Shown piece after piece: positions 11,451 to 24,230 of a DNA stretch of 64,000 nucleotides. Position 1 is the first letter of the stretch. Every line of letters starts with the position of its first letter. The notes under the pieces are model-generated. The model had not been told where the DNA came from, searched no databases, and worked only from the letters and a program-made list of their open reading frames with translations. Source of the DNA: Solen grandis (Eukaryota > Mollusca > Bivalvia > Adapedonta > Solenidae); contig CM037780.1 of assembly GCA_021229015.1 (NCBI GenBank), forward strand, positions 66,074,055 through 66,138,054. The letters run 5' to 3'. Position numbers and translations under genes: made by a program.

Positions 11451-12789
11451 AAAGATTGTCGGTAGCACCATATAAAACACGGATGTGTGGTAAATAACAT
11501 GACTTTGCACAGATATAGGCCAATGTAAACAAGAAAATATTAAAACAAAATGTTTTAATGGACGGCTTATAATAAGCATACTGCCACCTCTCTTTCTCTT
11601 TTCTACTGTTTTGACCTTTTAATCTTACCTGCCTTTGCACAGGGCCTTCATATATTTTTTTTTAAATGACCTCTTTTTATATTAACCTATTCATATACAG
11701 AGAGGCAGTTATTATTTTATAAATTTCTCTACATGAGTCCCGGGTCTCACTATGCTTAAAAAATATGACTCCCAATTCAGTAGCATTTTCCATATATTTT
11801 ATGTACAATGTATCTTGTGGATGCATTGAAATTTAAACTTCAAATCCTGACAGCGAAAACATTTCATTTTAGATAAAGAATGCATGGGTAAAAAAACAAT
11901 CGAGTGGTCGATTTAAAAAAAGAAACAAAAACACACAAAAAAAAAACACACTAAAAACTAAAAAAAAAAAAAATATATATTATTTATACAAAGAGAGGTC
12001 GATTTTTTAAAGTTTTTTTGTTGTTTATGTTTATGTTTAAATCAAAAGGAAGCAAAAACAAATTAACAGATTAACAGAAGCAAAATATTGGATGTATTAA
12101 ACTAATGCTTAAAACAAACTATAAAAATATAACAAAAAGAATTAAAAAAAAAAGATCCCAGCTGGTATAGAAAACACCATCTCATGATGGGAAAAGGTAC
12201 TGATAGTCGCTCTTACCGATTTATCTAATTCCACAGGCGTGAAACGAAGGTGAAAATAAGGCTATTTATAGGTAATCACTGTATCAAAACAGCAGCACTA
12301 CACAGACAATTTGTATTAACCTCACCAAGCGTTCTTTATATTACGGTCACTTAAAATCATTACAATTACAGCTTTACATTCGACTGCAATACCAATTTGC
12401 ACATGCTCTAACGGCAGTGAAATTCCATTTTAGTTGGACATATATATACAGTACTTAATAACAGTAATGTATAAACAGTACTGAATACCGTCCAAGAAAA
12501 AAACAACAAAAAAACAAAACAAAACAAAAACCAAGTATTATTATTATATCGCTCAAGGCTTAGATCCATTGCCTTCAGTATATATTATCTAACTTATCTA
12601 TTTTTCCTCCTTAATCTGATCTGAGTGATACAGATAGATGGGTAAAAGTTTTTCAGGAGTTTTCCTGAATTTCAGATTGCCAAATGACACCTCAAATATT
12701 CTATATAAAACTATACATAAACTGCAAATTCAGGATTTTCTTTTTCTTTTTTTTACCCATATAGATATAATGACCAACAAGTAGAATAG

Positions 12790-12870
12790 AAGAAAAAGTA
12801 TGGCAACTACAGGGATTCAAACCCACAACTACCAGTTTCAAGGCATTTGGTAGTAATTTTTGCCTGACTA
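12790..12870 (-). repeat. Possible tRNA-like (B-box) relic
   Basis: The minus strand reads gtgggtttgaatccctg, close to the B-box consensus, and sits near the right end of the candidate element. It could be a SINE head remnant. No cloverleaf could be drawn. Confidence 0.25.
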
Positions 12871-13174
12871 TGGACGTGTGTGATTACCTTAAAAAAAAAA
12901 ACAATTAAATTTTCATCCCCTGATACCCTTCAGAATGCATCTCCTTTACACTAGAAACATTTTTTCCCTGGGGAGCATGCCCCGATCCCCCAGTAATGAC
13001 ATATGTGTCCCCCCCCCACCCTCACACCTTTGAAAAGTTCTGGATCCGGCCCTAATCGTAAACTACATTTTTGATAATCAAAGCATTCATTTTAAAAGTG
13101 TACGCCATATCTGTGTTTATATACTTTACGTTCACAGTCAAAAATAAAATTTAAAGGCCAAACTTTTAATTTTT

Positions 13175-13395
13175 GTTTCTTTGTTTGTTGGGTTTAACGT
13201 CCGACCGACAGTATTTCAGTGTCTACTAGGGACAGATATAGTGCTGCCACACTGCAGTATCACACCATAGACATGTGACATGATACCACACCCAGTCACA
13301 TTATCCTGACATCTGGCCAACCAGTCTTGCAACTTCCCTTATATGCTGAGCGCCAAGCAAGGGAACTATGACGATACCCTTTTTTACGACTTTGG
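13175..13395 (+). mobile_element. SINE-core-like repeat, copy 1
   Basis: Begins with a T-rich run and gttgggtttaacgtccgacc, then cagtattt, and ends with blocks such as cacacccagtcacattatc. A related copy lies in the opposite orientation at 49738-49875, where the blocks gggtttaacgt(t/c)c.accg.cagt and accacacccagtcacatta recur in the same order. The common order in two distant places supports a dispersed SINE-type family. No tRNA head is visible in either copy. Confidence 0.55.
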
Positions 13396-13399
13396 TATG

Positions 13400-16300
13400 T
13401 CGCGGCTTGGCAAACTTTTAATTAACATTTTTACTATGTAGATAAGCAATTTACTTACTTTCTTGCACATATGGATAAATATATCCTTACATACAAAATA
13501 CCTATATTTTTAAACGGCACCGAGCTATTTAAATCCATATTCACATAACTTTTTTTCCAATTTGTTTTTTATCATATACTTAAAGCGAAATTAAAGAATA
13601 TGAAATATGACTTTAAACTATTAAGTTTATTATAATACATCCAACCTCGTTGTAAATACGATGTATGTGTAGAGTTACATGTTAACATTTCGTATAAATA
13701 TCTCTTTTCAAACTTGTACCCAACCTCTGCTGGCCTTCTCCCAGTTTCTTTATTTGTTTTCGAGTATATATTTACATATATAGCCTTGCATATCATAAAT
13801 AAAACCTGCTGTCCAAATTCAATGGTTTATCTATGCTACATAAGATTTCATTCGTTATCTACAGGGCAACTTACATTACGGCTTTTGCTGCTTTAGTAAG
13901 TTTTTAACGTTATGATGTTTGAATTGTGATGTATGGGTTAAAAATAATTACCACCAATTTTCACAACTGATCTATTAAGAAGTAATTGAACAGCTTATAC
14001 TCTCGTATCATAATCAAAGAAAAAATATACATATTTAAAAAAAGATTTTTACATCTACAGATTAAGGAAATACTATAATTTAATGAGACGACTAAAGAAG
14101 TTGTGTTGTATCTTAGATTGTATAACTGAATCACTATTGTTTAAAATAACGAAATGGATCATCTTTTTTGTTATACTTAAACACAAAAAATTCAAATTTT
14201 TCATAAGCGTTTTATACGAATATCGTAAGAGACAATGGCAAATAACGAAACAAACACATCATGTAAATAAAAATTACGAAAGAGAAAGACGAATAGAAAG
14301 AAAATATAGATACTGTTTGTTTGAAATGACAGCTCTGCTATATTCATAAATAACACTGGACGTTTAAATATTGAGTAACACAAAAAGTTTGCGATATAAA
14401 CTTTATTTAGTACCATATTTCAATGAGACTTACGAAACTGAACTTGGTTAATCAAGAACCAGTTTAACAATATAGGAACTGGTTTTCATCAACATCTGAA
14501 ACATCAAATAAAATATAGATATAACAATATGGGAAAAAAAAAAGAAAATGGTGAGAAACACAAGATGTCACTCGCTTCACAACCAAACCTTGTTCAGCAG
14601 ACAGAGAGACACTGACTGTCCTACTTACGAGACGATCCCGATTTATATTACATCTATCTTAACCTTTACCAAAAGTCGTTCCATAAAAATATTGTGCAAG
14701 GGACAAAAACTGAATACCTAAACAAATAACGTTCATTCTTTCTTAAACATGGCGCTTCTTTACAAGTTGTTTAAAACATGTGAATAGATATACGACTTTT
14801 TAATTTATTAGGTTAGAATCCGTATTGATGGCATAGCACGTGTCACTCGGGTGCTGTGGATTTCCCTTACGAACGTTTATGCTTATTACCACTCGATGTA
14901 ATGCACGTATCTACATTTCATTATATGTTTTTGTGTTTCTAAATTCTTCAGTGCATTTATATAGTTAAAATTTACTGACTTCCCGAGCATGTGATTATGA
15001 GGAAGACACCCTATTTACATGGTCAGATTAATGGAAACTATCCCTAGAGGGGCGGCATGTGTATATATGCTACTGTAGACGGTTTTATGTTATAGTCGCC
15101 GTTTGATACATTCAAATTCTAAAAATATACTAACCTTGATAATATTCAGCACTTTATTGTGATTATCTGAGTCTGAAAATATAAAAAGCCATATTAAAAT
15201 ATAAATGATATATTATTAATCTGAAGAATTTTCAACGAAATTTCAGACTTATTCCCGTTTTATACTAACATTATTTTTAGCAAAGACTAGTGCACTCTGT
15301 TAAAATAATATTAAAATTGAAAAAATAAAATATTGTTTCTCTGTCAGTTACAAGCGTCTGACTGAATAATTATGATAATAATAAAACCTAAAAGATGATA
15401 TTCGATGATAAATAATCTCATATATAAAGAGAGAGATAATAAAGAACCCATCAAAGTAGGGTCGTCCTATAGTCTTGGGTTGATGTTAAATTTCAATAAT
15501 ATTGTTATTTTGTGCTTACACGTTTGATATCTTTACGGTCAAAAATAAGATAAGCTTTCGTTTTTTTTTTGTTTTTTTTTTTTTCCCCCAGCGTTGTATA
15601 TTTTAGATAGATTTAGCTTATAACAAATGAAAAAGTTAAGAATTAGTGAGAAAATTTAAGTTCTTCGATGTTTTAACATAAAGAATATACATGTATCTAA
15701 CATAAATGCATATATTACATTTAGCTGTAAGTTAAATGGTGCTTTTTATGAAAAAAAAAAGTGCTGTTATTGTTTTCTTGCGTTTAAAAATACATTTTCA
15801 TCCCCGTAGAAAACAGTGCTAGGATATTTTTAATGTTGACCGGAAATAATCTTTATTCTAACTTAAAGGTGTTCACAGTGTATGAAAGTTTGATTTTCAA
15901 AAGCGTTGATATATTAAAATTGAAAACATTTCACGAAGCTAAAGCTTCAAACAGATATATGATTATGTTTTTAAAAAAATACTTTGATGTATTACATAGA
16001 TCATTTTCATTCACACTGTCAAATCGAAATTCAATCCAATTCTTTGGATTCGCCATTGATAATTTCCATGCAATCGTTTCATTAATGTAATTGAAAATAA
16101 CAACATCTAAAAGATAACTTTTCGCATTCATTATTTTTTAAACCTGGAAAACCACACTATTTTCTCAAGCATGAAAGCTTTTACAAGAATATAATGTATT
16201 TAGTATTAGAAATGAAAAAATAGCAACTTAAATGGACACAAAGCACATATAATAGCAGTTGATATATATGAGGACAGATATATTATTCGTCTTCTCCTAA

Positions 16301-17204
16301 ATTTTTATGTTGATTATAACATGCTTGCTCATTCTTTAAATGTTTTCCTTTTATTAACTTATAACACAAACAAAAAATATGCTTGGTTGAAAAATTAATC
16401 AAAGAAAAATGTCTATACAGAAAATAAAATATTTCAAATTTGCTTGTGATAAACACGCAAAGCGCAAAATATATGTTTCTGTGAAGGGTGCCGAGTTGTG
16501 TTAAAAGCTATTTTAATATTTCGTGCGGACGATTGAAAATAAGAATTTCGATGAACAAGTAATATTCAATTTCAAATGATCCTGACATAATTTATCGAAA
16601 TAAAACAAGACATGTGACGTTTAATCATCTGCAATGATTTTTATGACAAAATTTAAATTCATTTTCGAAGATCAGAACTGTATCAAAGTCAAAAGTTTCA
16701 AAATGTTTTAACATATTACAAAAAAACTCGCACTGAATTAAACAAAATGAAATAGGTGATTTAGAATATCCACATAAATTGAAAAAAAATAATGTAAATG
16801 AAACATGCTTTGGAACCATAAAATAATATGGTGAACGAATTTAATATAATGTTTGATGTTAACAATTTAAATATTAAAAAAAATAATTTTACTTACATGA
16901 ATTCATAAACCAATGTTTGAATATACGATATCTTCAAAACAATAAACCAGTAAGCCGAAACATGAGAGAATGTGTCTGCTTTCGATTTTGCAATCAATAT
17001 ATAAATAAAAATAGAAAAAAATAGCACTCTTATAATATAACCAAGTTAAGGGAAAACTCATCCATAGCATAAAGTTTCATTTAAGTTAAAATTACATAAT
17101 ATTTTAAACAACATTTAGCTTGAAATTAAATAATGTATTTTATAGAAAAAACAAAACAAAACAAAAAACGTGTTTCGATAACATAAGAAACTTGACTAGA
17201 CTTT
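13400..17204. other. Intergenic, no gene seen
   Basis: AT-rich DNA. T-rich tracts lie near 15560-15590. Short ORFs (for example 14083-14349 and 15833-16090) are rich in Lys, Ile, Phe and Asn as expected from base composition and show no domain. Confidence 0.65.
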
Positions 17205-17333
17205 GCTATTGAGTTTACCGTCGCTTCGACAGTATTTTAATCATATAGCGACGTCCAGCTAATTACAGGTGGAGGAAGACTCCGAATGTACGGAGGCATC
17301 CGGGTAGAACCACCGACCTACCGCAAGCGGATA
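17205..17333 (-). mobile_element. Fragment of the tRNA-derived SINE (3' body only)
   Basis: Blocks gagtttaccgtcgct, cgacgtccagctaattacag, gtggaggaagac and gtagaaccaccgacctaccg match 56290-56412 in the same order and orientation. The head with the tRNA boxes is missing here, because the match stops at cgcaagc. It is a truncated copy of that SINE. Confidence 0.75.
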
Positions 17334-19190
17334 ACATAAGAAATGTTAGTGTTTTCATGCATTTAATAATGCATTTCCACAATCATTTTTCAATATAAAC
17401 GTCCAAAGAAAGTGCTGCAATGTTAACTGAAAATATATCTATTTTAGGTAAATGTTGTGTAAGAATATCTAGCACAGTTTTTAGGAATGTTTGATTTTGA
17501 AGTGAGTTAAAAAAAATCAAGATTGAGAGTTTTAAACGAAGCCATAGCTTCAAACAGATATGCCATCATGTTTATGAACAATATCATAACTATTATTCTA
17601 TTCATCTAATTACTGCTATTCAATGAAAAAAGGACCCCTGGACGATTTCAAGCAAATACCTGTATGTTGCCACTTTTGGTAGATTATTTCCGACACATAA
17701 TTCACGCCATAAAAATAACAATATCCGGTTGAATCCGTATCTAATCAATTGTCCCAGTAATATGAATTTAGAAGTACAGATAACATGTAAATACACACAT
17801 GTATACAAAATAGTCCCGTAGCTACTCTGTGTATGTAGCAATACCCCTGATATTAGATAACTTTGTAAACCTTAAACCCCGCACCGTATCATTTTACCAT
17901 TCGTAAGTGCTTAGGCCTACACAAACAAAAACACAAACAAGCTGTACAAGAAAATGATGCACCAAACACACTCCTAAAATAAACCACCGTAACAAATCAT
18001 CAGATGAAAATATATATAACACATGTGATAACAATTAAAATGCATATGTTCTATGATTGAATACAAAGCGGATATAAGATGATATATTTTCGTCTCCCTT
18101 AAATATATACAACATGTTACATTGCTATGTTTTGTTTTCTTTTAAAAGTATAAAACAAAACTAGACAACAATGATGCTTTTTTTCCTGTGTTATTATGCA
18201 TTGTTTCATATTCCAAATAATCCAAAGGTCTAAGGCTAATTTTTCAAGTAAACATTTATGTTAATATACCCGAGAACCATATACGATATTGTATCGAGTT
18301 ATAAGATCGATCGAAAAAAAAATATGTGAAAGAATACTTAAGAAAATATCTAAATATTTGTATACCATTATATAATTGCTTGTCTTGAAAATGCCAATTA
18401 AATGTTTAATTAATGCAGAATAATTAAGATCATTGATGAAGCGTTGTATTCTAAGGAGTTCTATGATTCTATGATATTGTAGTTTCTTTCGATGATACGA
18501 TATAAATGCATTGACATATATGATAAGATACACATGCGTTGACATATAAAAAAATATTCAAAGTTAGAATTTCAATTATTAAAAATTTGATACACTCAAT
18601 CTATAAATTTGACATACCAAGGGTAAACTCTTCATTCTTCATGAATACGACGTATATAGCAATAAACTGGATAATTCTTGATATTTTGCTTTCTTCCTTA
18701 ATGAGAAATCTGTCGAAATTAAGAGTTTCTATAGGAATATATGAAACTAAATATTTGAATTGTAAATTGAATTTTTTTTTTAAAGTAATAGTAAATAAAA
18801 TACATTGACACCACTAAATAATATATATAGCAATCGGATAAACCATGAATATTAGTCGTCCGATTTTTAAGTTGATATAATAATATAATAAATATTAAGC
18901 CTTATAGGAAGCATTGTTTATTTGAAAGAGCAAAACAACAACAATAAAATCAGTAATTTATACGGGTTTAATTTCACAAGATATTTACCAGTTCTAAAAA
19001 CTGAGGTAAGTCATTAACAATAATGTTTTATCAAACACCGACACAATCTGCACTTATATAAATGGTTATTACGTGTCTAAAAACACACACATTGCAATTT
19101 CGTAAATTATCGTCTTTGTCATCTAATTTTATTTTACGTGGTTTCCAAGTAAGTAATGAAATAATATTAGAGATGCTTACACTGCCCTAT
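17334..19190. other. Intergenic, no gene seen
   Basis: Very AT-rich. Two short ORFs around 18261-18808 have only composition-driven residues. A small repeat (gcattgacatatatgata / gcgttgacatataaaa) lies at 18508-18552. No other structure was seen. Confidence 0.6.
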
Positions 19191-19194
19191 TTTC

Positions 19195-20060
19195 TTTTCA
19201 AAATAAAAATATATAAATATAATTTTCGGGCTGCAAACACTACCCTTAAATATAAAAACATTCGAAATAAATAAAATGTTTTTGGGGTGAAAACACTAAC
19301 CTTAAATATCAATACTTTCGAAATAAATAATTTTATAATGTCCGGGCTGCAAACACTATACTTAAAAATGAATACTTTTGAAATAAATAATTCTATATTC
19401 ATGTTGCAAACCCCACCTTAAAATATAAGTACTTTCGAAATTATTAATTTAATGTTCGGGCTGCAAACACCAGCCTAAAATATCCATATTTTCAAAATAA
19501 ATAATTAAATGTTCTGGCTGCAAACTCAACCTTAAAATATCAATATAATGCAAACACTACATCAATGTTTTCGAAATAATTAATTATATATATGGTTTCG
19601 GAGCAAATAAATATATCACGTCCAGGCTGCAAACACTACCCTAAAATATCAATACTTTCGAAATAAATAAGTATATCCTATTTGGGCAGCAAACACTACC
19701 TTAAAATACCAAAATTTCCGAAATAAATGATTGTATCATGTCCAGATTTCAAACTACACCCTAAAATATCAATATTTTCGAAAAAAATATATTCAGGTTG
19801 TAAACACCACCTGAAAATATGAATGCTTTCGAAATTAATAAATATTTGTCCTGGCTGTAAACACTACCCTAAATTATTAATGTTTTCAAAATAAATTATT
19901 TTATAAATACTTTCAAAACAATAATTACATCACGTCCGGTCTCTGCAAACACTAACCTTAAATATAAATTCTTTCGAAATGAATAATAAAATCACTACCC
20001 TATAATATCAATATTTACAAAATGAACAATTATATCACGTTCGGGCTTTAAACGCATAAT
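19195..20060. repeat. Diverged ~60-bp minisatellite
   Basis: About 13 degenerate copies of a unit near 60-65 bases. Each has a gggctgcaaacacta-like block, an A/T block (ccttaaaatatcaata) and a ctttcgaaataaataatta block. Copies differ by many substitutions and small deletions, so the array is old. The unit is not a multiple of three in every copy and no ORF runs through it. Confidence 0.85.
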
Positions 20061-21052
20061 AATACATGTGTGCACGTTTATATTTTGCATCTGTGTATAT
20101 GTCATTTAGTTACAGATGTTTTTTTTCTTCTGAATTACATAAATGTTACAGAAACAATAAGTCTTCGATAACTTGACTAAAAGTAAAAATATGTAATTAC
20201 AAGTGGAGTGGAACTTCATTTTAGCACATCACACACAACGCCAATTTAAGTGTGTTGAGCAGTGATCTGTTTATTTTATCCCCAAGTCATTTCAACATGG
20301 CGTTGTGTTCAATGTTACATGAAAGTGAAAAGTTTTACTTACAATTAAAGATATTTCTATATCCAAGGTTGCTATCCTTGTGATTCAAATATATTTCAAC
20401 CCTAGTAAACAGAAGTATTTCCGGTATGAGAGAAAATCTGTGTAACCTTTCTTAAAGAATGTGATAGCAGGCTATATCAGGTAAAGTCTCCGAAGAGAGT
20501 TTCCCCCTGGTCTTATGAAATAGAAACGTACACTTTTAAGTGATATGTTTTTTTTTTTTAACAATTTCGATAGGTTAATCATTTCACATTAAAGTCCCTA
20601 ATTTAACTGAATTTCCATTATTAATTTTGTTAATTCTTTACTCAGTCTTGGGTTTAATATTTGTTTTATGAAAAACCTTTACCCCTGATTTTAATAGGCC
20701 ATTATAATCATTGTTTCCATTACTTTTTATAAACTATATTAAGCGAAAAATGAAAGATATTAAAAAATGTAATTGATTGTAGCAATATGAGAATAACAAT
20801 TGATAAATTTGTTTAAATTAAAATAAATAATCACAATACCGATTAATATATAATTGCTTATTATACATACATGTTTAAGTTTTAGCAAACCTAAGCAAAA
20901 TCTTACATGTGTTATTAGCATTTTAGTTGGAGAAAAAAACTGTATTAATCGTTACTTATAACCCTGGTTCTACTGTAATGCAGGTTGCATTTGTATATCA
21001 ACATATAAGTATTAACATGTATCAATATGTTGTCCGAGTGAAAGCACAGTTT

Positions 21053-21055
<3 letters not shown>
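20061..21055. other. Intergenic, no gene seen
   Basis: AT-rich. A small hairpin can form between acacaacgcca near 20232 and tggcgttgtgt near 20298. No coding segment is visible. Confidence 0.6.

Positions 21056-21056
<1 letters not shown>

Positions 21057-21094
<38 letters not shown>
21057..21094. repeat. (GA)n microsatellite
   Basis: Uninterrupted GA dinucleotides, about 19 units, followed by ggtgggg. Confidence 0.98.
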
Positions 21095-21100
<6 letters not shown>

Positions 21101-21271
21101 TTAAAGTCTCATATATATATATTTAAATCAATAGTTTTATCCATACACTGAGTCAATCAAATGGTTCAATCCTGGCTCTATTTTAAAGTTATAAATTTCT
21201 GTTAATCACCTTATCTGCATTCATATATAGCGCAAATATAAAAATCCTATTTATTCGACTCATATTCAAGA

Positions 21272-21288
21272 GGAAAAAAAACAACAAA

Positions 21289-21324
<36 letters not shown>

Positions 21325-21325
21325 C
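21272..21325. repeat. A-run plus (CAA)n microsatellite
   Basis: An A-run leads into about 13 CAA units. Similar CAA tracts recur at 5956, 44905 and 54540. Confidence 0.95.
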
Positions 21326-21589
21326 TACAAAAACATACATGTACACTTTATATCATCTGATTAAGAGTTGTCTGATTAGCCTGTCTCTGCCGAAACATAA
21401 GCTAATTTGTGATCACGTGTAATTAAGTTCATCAGAATAACAAAAATGAAAATTTTATTGAAGGTCAAAGGGTACAACTTCAAGTGGTCGGTCTGATCAA
21501 CATAATATGATAAAATTATAATTTAAAAATCAAAAGATAACAAATACTAGTATCTGATCACTTATCATATGACCAGGGCCGAAAGTGAT

Positions 21590-21755
21590 ATCATTTATTG
21601 GCCCTACTTTTTTTCTGTAATTTGATTGGCTAAAGAGCTATGTAATAAGATTGTCAATTAGGTGATTTGATATTGGCCCTGTAATTTGTCCACAGGACAG
21701 CCTTGGGCCAATACGACTGCCCCCGGACAAATAACAGGGCCAATATGAAATCACT
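21590..21755. mobile_element. Hairpin MITE-like repeat
   Basis: 21662-21694 and 21721-21753 are inverted copies of about 33 bases with about 30 matches (left arm gtgatttgatattggccctg). Between them lies a second ttgggccaat motif, and upstream at 21596 another attggcccta copy. The whole can fold into a long hairpin with few gaps. This is typical of foldback or MITE-type insertions. No coding sequence is present. Confidence 0.55.
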
Positions 21756-22241
21756 TATATTATGACAAATAATAAACTTGTAAGGATTGTTAGCGATCAA
21801 ATCACCACTTATAAATGTCTATAATTCACTCATCTGATAAAATCACATATCACTCATATGTTTAGCAACTTGAATAATAAGATTTTCAGCAGTATACGCT
21901 TTCCATATAAAGGAATCTGATACATATATATATCATGATCAAAAAGAAAATCCCAATAGAATGCCATCAATATACCGTATAGATAAGAATCAAGGATGGT
22001 CAATTTTTGTTTAAGATTAACTCCTTACTCAAAGCTATTTTCCTAGAAATCTATGAAACTGGTATATGTACTATTTCGAATTGATTAAAAGGGTAGCTCT
22101 CAGGATAAAATAAAACAATAAAGGTAGAAGTTCAATTAATATTGATAGTATTATAGTCAATCGCAGAAAAGAGCACGTGCTATAAACAATAACACATTCA
22201 GTACGTCATACTGTCATGCGACCACATTTTAAAATTGATTG

Positions 22242-22248
22242 TATATAA
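22242..22248 (+). promoter_or_regulatory. TATA box of the P450 gene
   Basis: TATATAA lies 65 bases upstream of the P450 ATG. A start of transcription about 30 bases downstream would give a leader of roughly 35 bases. An in-frame TGA at 22298-22300 lies between this box and the ATG, so the ORF cannot extend further upstream. Confidence 0.5.
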
Positions 22249-22306
22249 ACACTGATAAAGGTTCCATACTCATATTTCGACTGTGCTTGAATCTAGGTGA
22301 CCAAAC

Positions 22307-23905
22307 ATGTTGATGCTTGATTATTCTGTTTCAGATCAACTGCAAATGATTTGGGACTTGGACGAGTTTATTCTTGACATCATAAATGAATCAACAATTC
22401 TGCGATGTTTCATAACTGTTCTTTTCCTTATTTTATCAATTTGGTTACATGGATTTGTGAGACGGAGGTACTTCTGTGACATTGGCATAGTATGTGCCTG
22501 GACTTGGCCAATTTTCGGATGTTTACCAAATCTAATATTTGGTGATGTTGTAGAAAACGATATGAATGGCCTTCGTCGATATGGAAAAGTATATGGTACA
22601 TACATTGGAAATACACCGATGCTTATTGTTGCTGATTCGAAAATGATTGAAGAAATATTCGTCAAACAGTTCAATAATTTCCAATATCGAATGGAGGCTT
22701 TGTATATTTCCAAGTGGTGGAGCAACGGCATTGTTACAGCTAAAGGTGAACATTGGAAATTCTTACGCTCTGTAATTGTACCTTCATTAATGCCAAAAAG
22801 ATTACGATCACTGGATAAACGGATATCTCGACATCTTGATCATCTGATTTCACACTTCCTTGCAGAATTAGGAGACATGGAAAAAGTTGTCCTTGATGTA
22901 AGGCGAAGTTTCAGTGCGATGACGATGGGCATAATGTGCAATGTATCATTTGGATTAGAAATGGAAACATTTAATTCAATGGATAGCGAATTTTTGAAGC
23001 ATGCAAAGACCGTCAGTACGCTAAACATAGGTGCCAAACTTTTAAATATTCTTCCTCTGATGCACCCAAAATTTAAAGATCTTCTGAGTTATTTTGATGT
23101 GGACTATACCAACAGAGAGGCATTGCAATATATAAAATCTTTTGTTCAAGACATCATCAATAAAAGAAAGTCAATGGAAGATGAAGCATTCGACGACACT
23201 CTACACTGCATGATTACTGCTTACAAAAGTGTTTCATCTCATCCAGAAAATCACCCACAGTATCACAAGAAACGAGGTCTTACGGATGACGAGCTGCTCG
23301 CAAATGCCATTATTATTTTAATGGCTGGTTACGACACAATGGCAATAACATTATCTTGGATGGCATACCTTTTAGCAACAAATCCCGAGGTGCAAAATAA
23401 ATTAATTGAGGAAATCGATCATCATGTTGGTAAAAATGAACCTGCCTCTGACAATGTAATGAAAATGGTATACCTTGAAATGTTTCTTGCAGAAACTTTA
23501 AGGCTTTATCCAGCTGCAAACCGAACGGGTAGAGACGCTTGTACTGATTCAATAGTGTGCGGTGTCAATATTCCGAAAGGATTGTCTATCACCGTGCCAA
23601 TCTTTGCCATGCATCGTATGCCCGAATATTGGCAGGAACCAAATAAATGCATTCCAGAGAGATTTTCGGAAGCAAATATCAAACGGATTCGACCATACAC
23701 ATATGTGCCTTTCGGAGTTGGTCCAAGATCATGTGTTGGAATTCGCATTGCGCAGTTGATCTGTAAACTAGCCATTGTTAAACTTATGCAAAACTTTCGC
23801 ATTGACGTGAGTGACGAGCTTAAAACTCCGCCTGAACTAGAAAAGAGCTTGTTGACAAAGCCAGTTTGTGGAATGAAACTAACTCTTCTTCGGAGACAAT
23901 GTTAA
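22307..23905 (+). CDS. Cytochrome P450, CYP3-clan type, intronless
   Basis: Encodes 532 residues, the normal full length of a microsomal P450: a heme monooxygenase that inserts oxygen into lipophilic substrates with electrons from NADPH-P450 reductase on the ER membrane. Visible parts are an N-terminal membrane anchor at about residues 34-50 followed by basic RRR; the C-helix W150-K-F-L-R154; the I-helix oxygen-binding motif AGYDT (340-344, acid-threonine pair D343/T344); the ExxR pair E396/R399; PERF (450-453); and the heme loop FGVGPRSCVG (469-478), whose C476 is the iron ligand. The flow from LTDDELLANAIIILMAG to IPKG and the AMHRMPEYW block follow the CYP3A/CYP5 pattern, so clan 3 is likely; substrate cannot be told. 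The ATG at 22307 is fixed by an in-frame TGA just upstream. The gene has no intron. All key residues are intact, so it is probably functional. Confidence 0.95.
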   Translation: MLMLDYSVSDQLQMIWDLDEFILDIINESTILRCFITVLFLILSIWLHGFVRRRYFCDIGIVCAWTWPIFGCLPNLIFGDVVENDMNGLRRYGKVYGTYIGNTPMLIVADSKMIEEIFVKQFNNFQYRMEALYISKWWSNGIVTAKGEHWKFLRSVIVPSLMPKRLRSLDKRISRHLDHLISHFLAELGDMEKVVLDVRRSFSAMTMGIMCNVSFGLEMETFNSMDSEFLKHAKTVSTLNIGAKLLNILPLMHPKFKDLLSYFDVDYTNREALQYIKSFVQDIINKRKSMEDEAFDDTLHCMITAYKSVSSHPENHPQYHKKRGLTDDELLANAIIILMAGYDTMAITLSWMAYLLATNPEVQNKLIEEIDHHVGKNEPASDNVMKMVYLEMFLAETLRLYPAANRTGRDACTDSIVCGVNIPKGLSITVPIFAMHRMPEYWQEPNKCIPERFSEANIKRIRPYTYVPFGVGPRSCVGIRIAQLICKLAIVKLMQNFRIDVSDELKTPPELEKSLLTKPVCGMKLTLLRRQC

Positions 23906-24230
23906 ACTACCAACATATACATCCGTACTGAAATGAAAATCTAAATAACAGAAATATGAGTTTCGATTTGGTCTGAAACTTGTTTCATATATTATATGTG
24001 TAAACCCCACACACATGTATACACTAAAACGCATATGTCTCTCGTATTTCAATACTGAAAAAAAGGAAAAAGTTACTTTTTTCAGTTCAGAGACCTAGCC
24101 ATTGCTTGTCAAAAACAGATGCGAGTGAGGCGTTTGGTCACATTAATTGGTGGAGGGTACGGACAAAGTTAGATATGTTTGATTACTTTTGATGTTTTTA
24201 AATTCCTTTCCCAGAAATGAAGACATTTCC

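Larger units (their letters stand above)
10687..13068. mobile_element. Candidate non-autonomous DNA element with short GGATC-type inverted ends
   Basis: The left edge reads ggcccggatctaccgg and the right edge, reverse-complemented, reads agggccggatccagaac. Both ends then run into G-rich DNA followed by C-rich blocks (ccccccttcccccc-like). Similar GGGCCGGATCC edges are common at repeat ends in invertebrates. The interior is AT-rich with A-runs near 11930-11970 and no transposase. The two edges could instead be two separate insertions in opposite orientation. No convincing target-site duplication was found. Confidence 0.3.

Noticed and set aside
22336..23802. Minus-strand ORFs inside the P450 gene (up to 131 codons)
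   Set aside because: Antisense shadows of a strong sense coding region.
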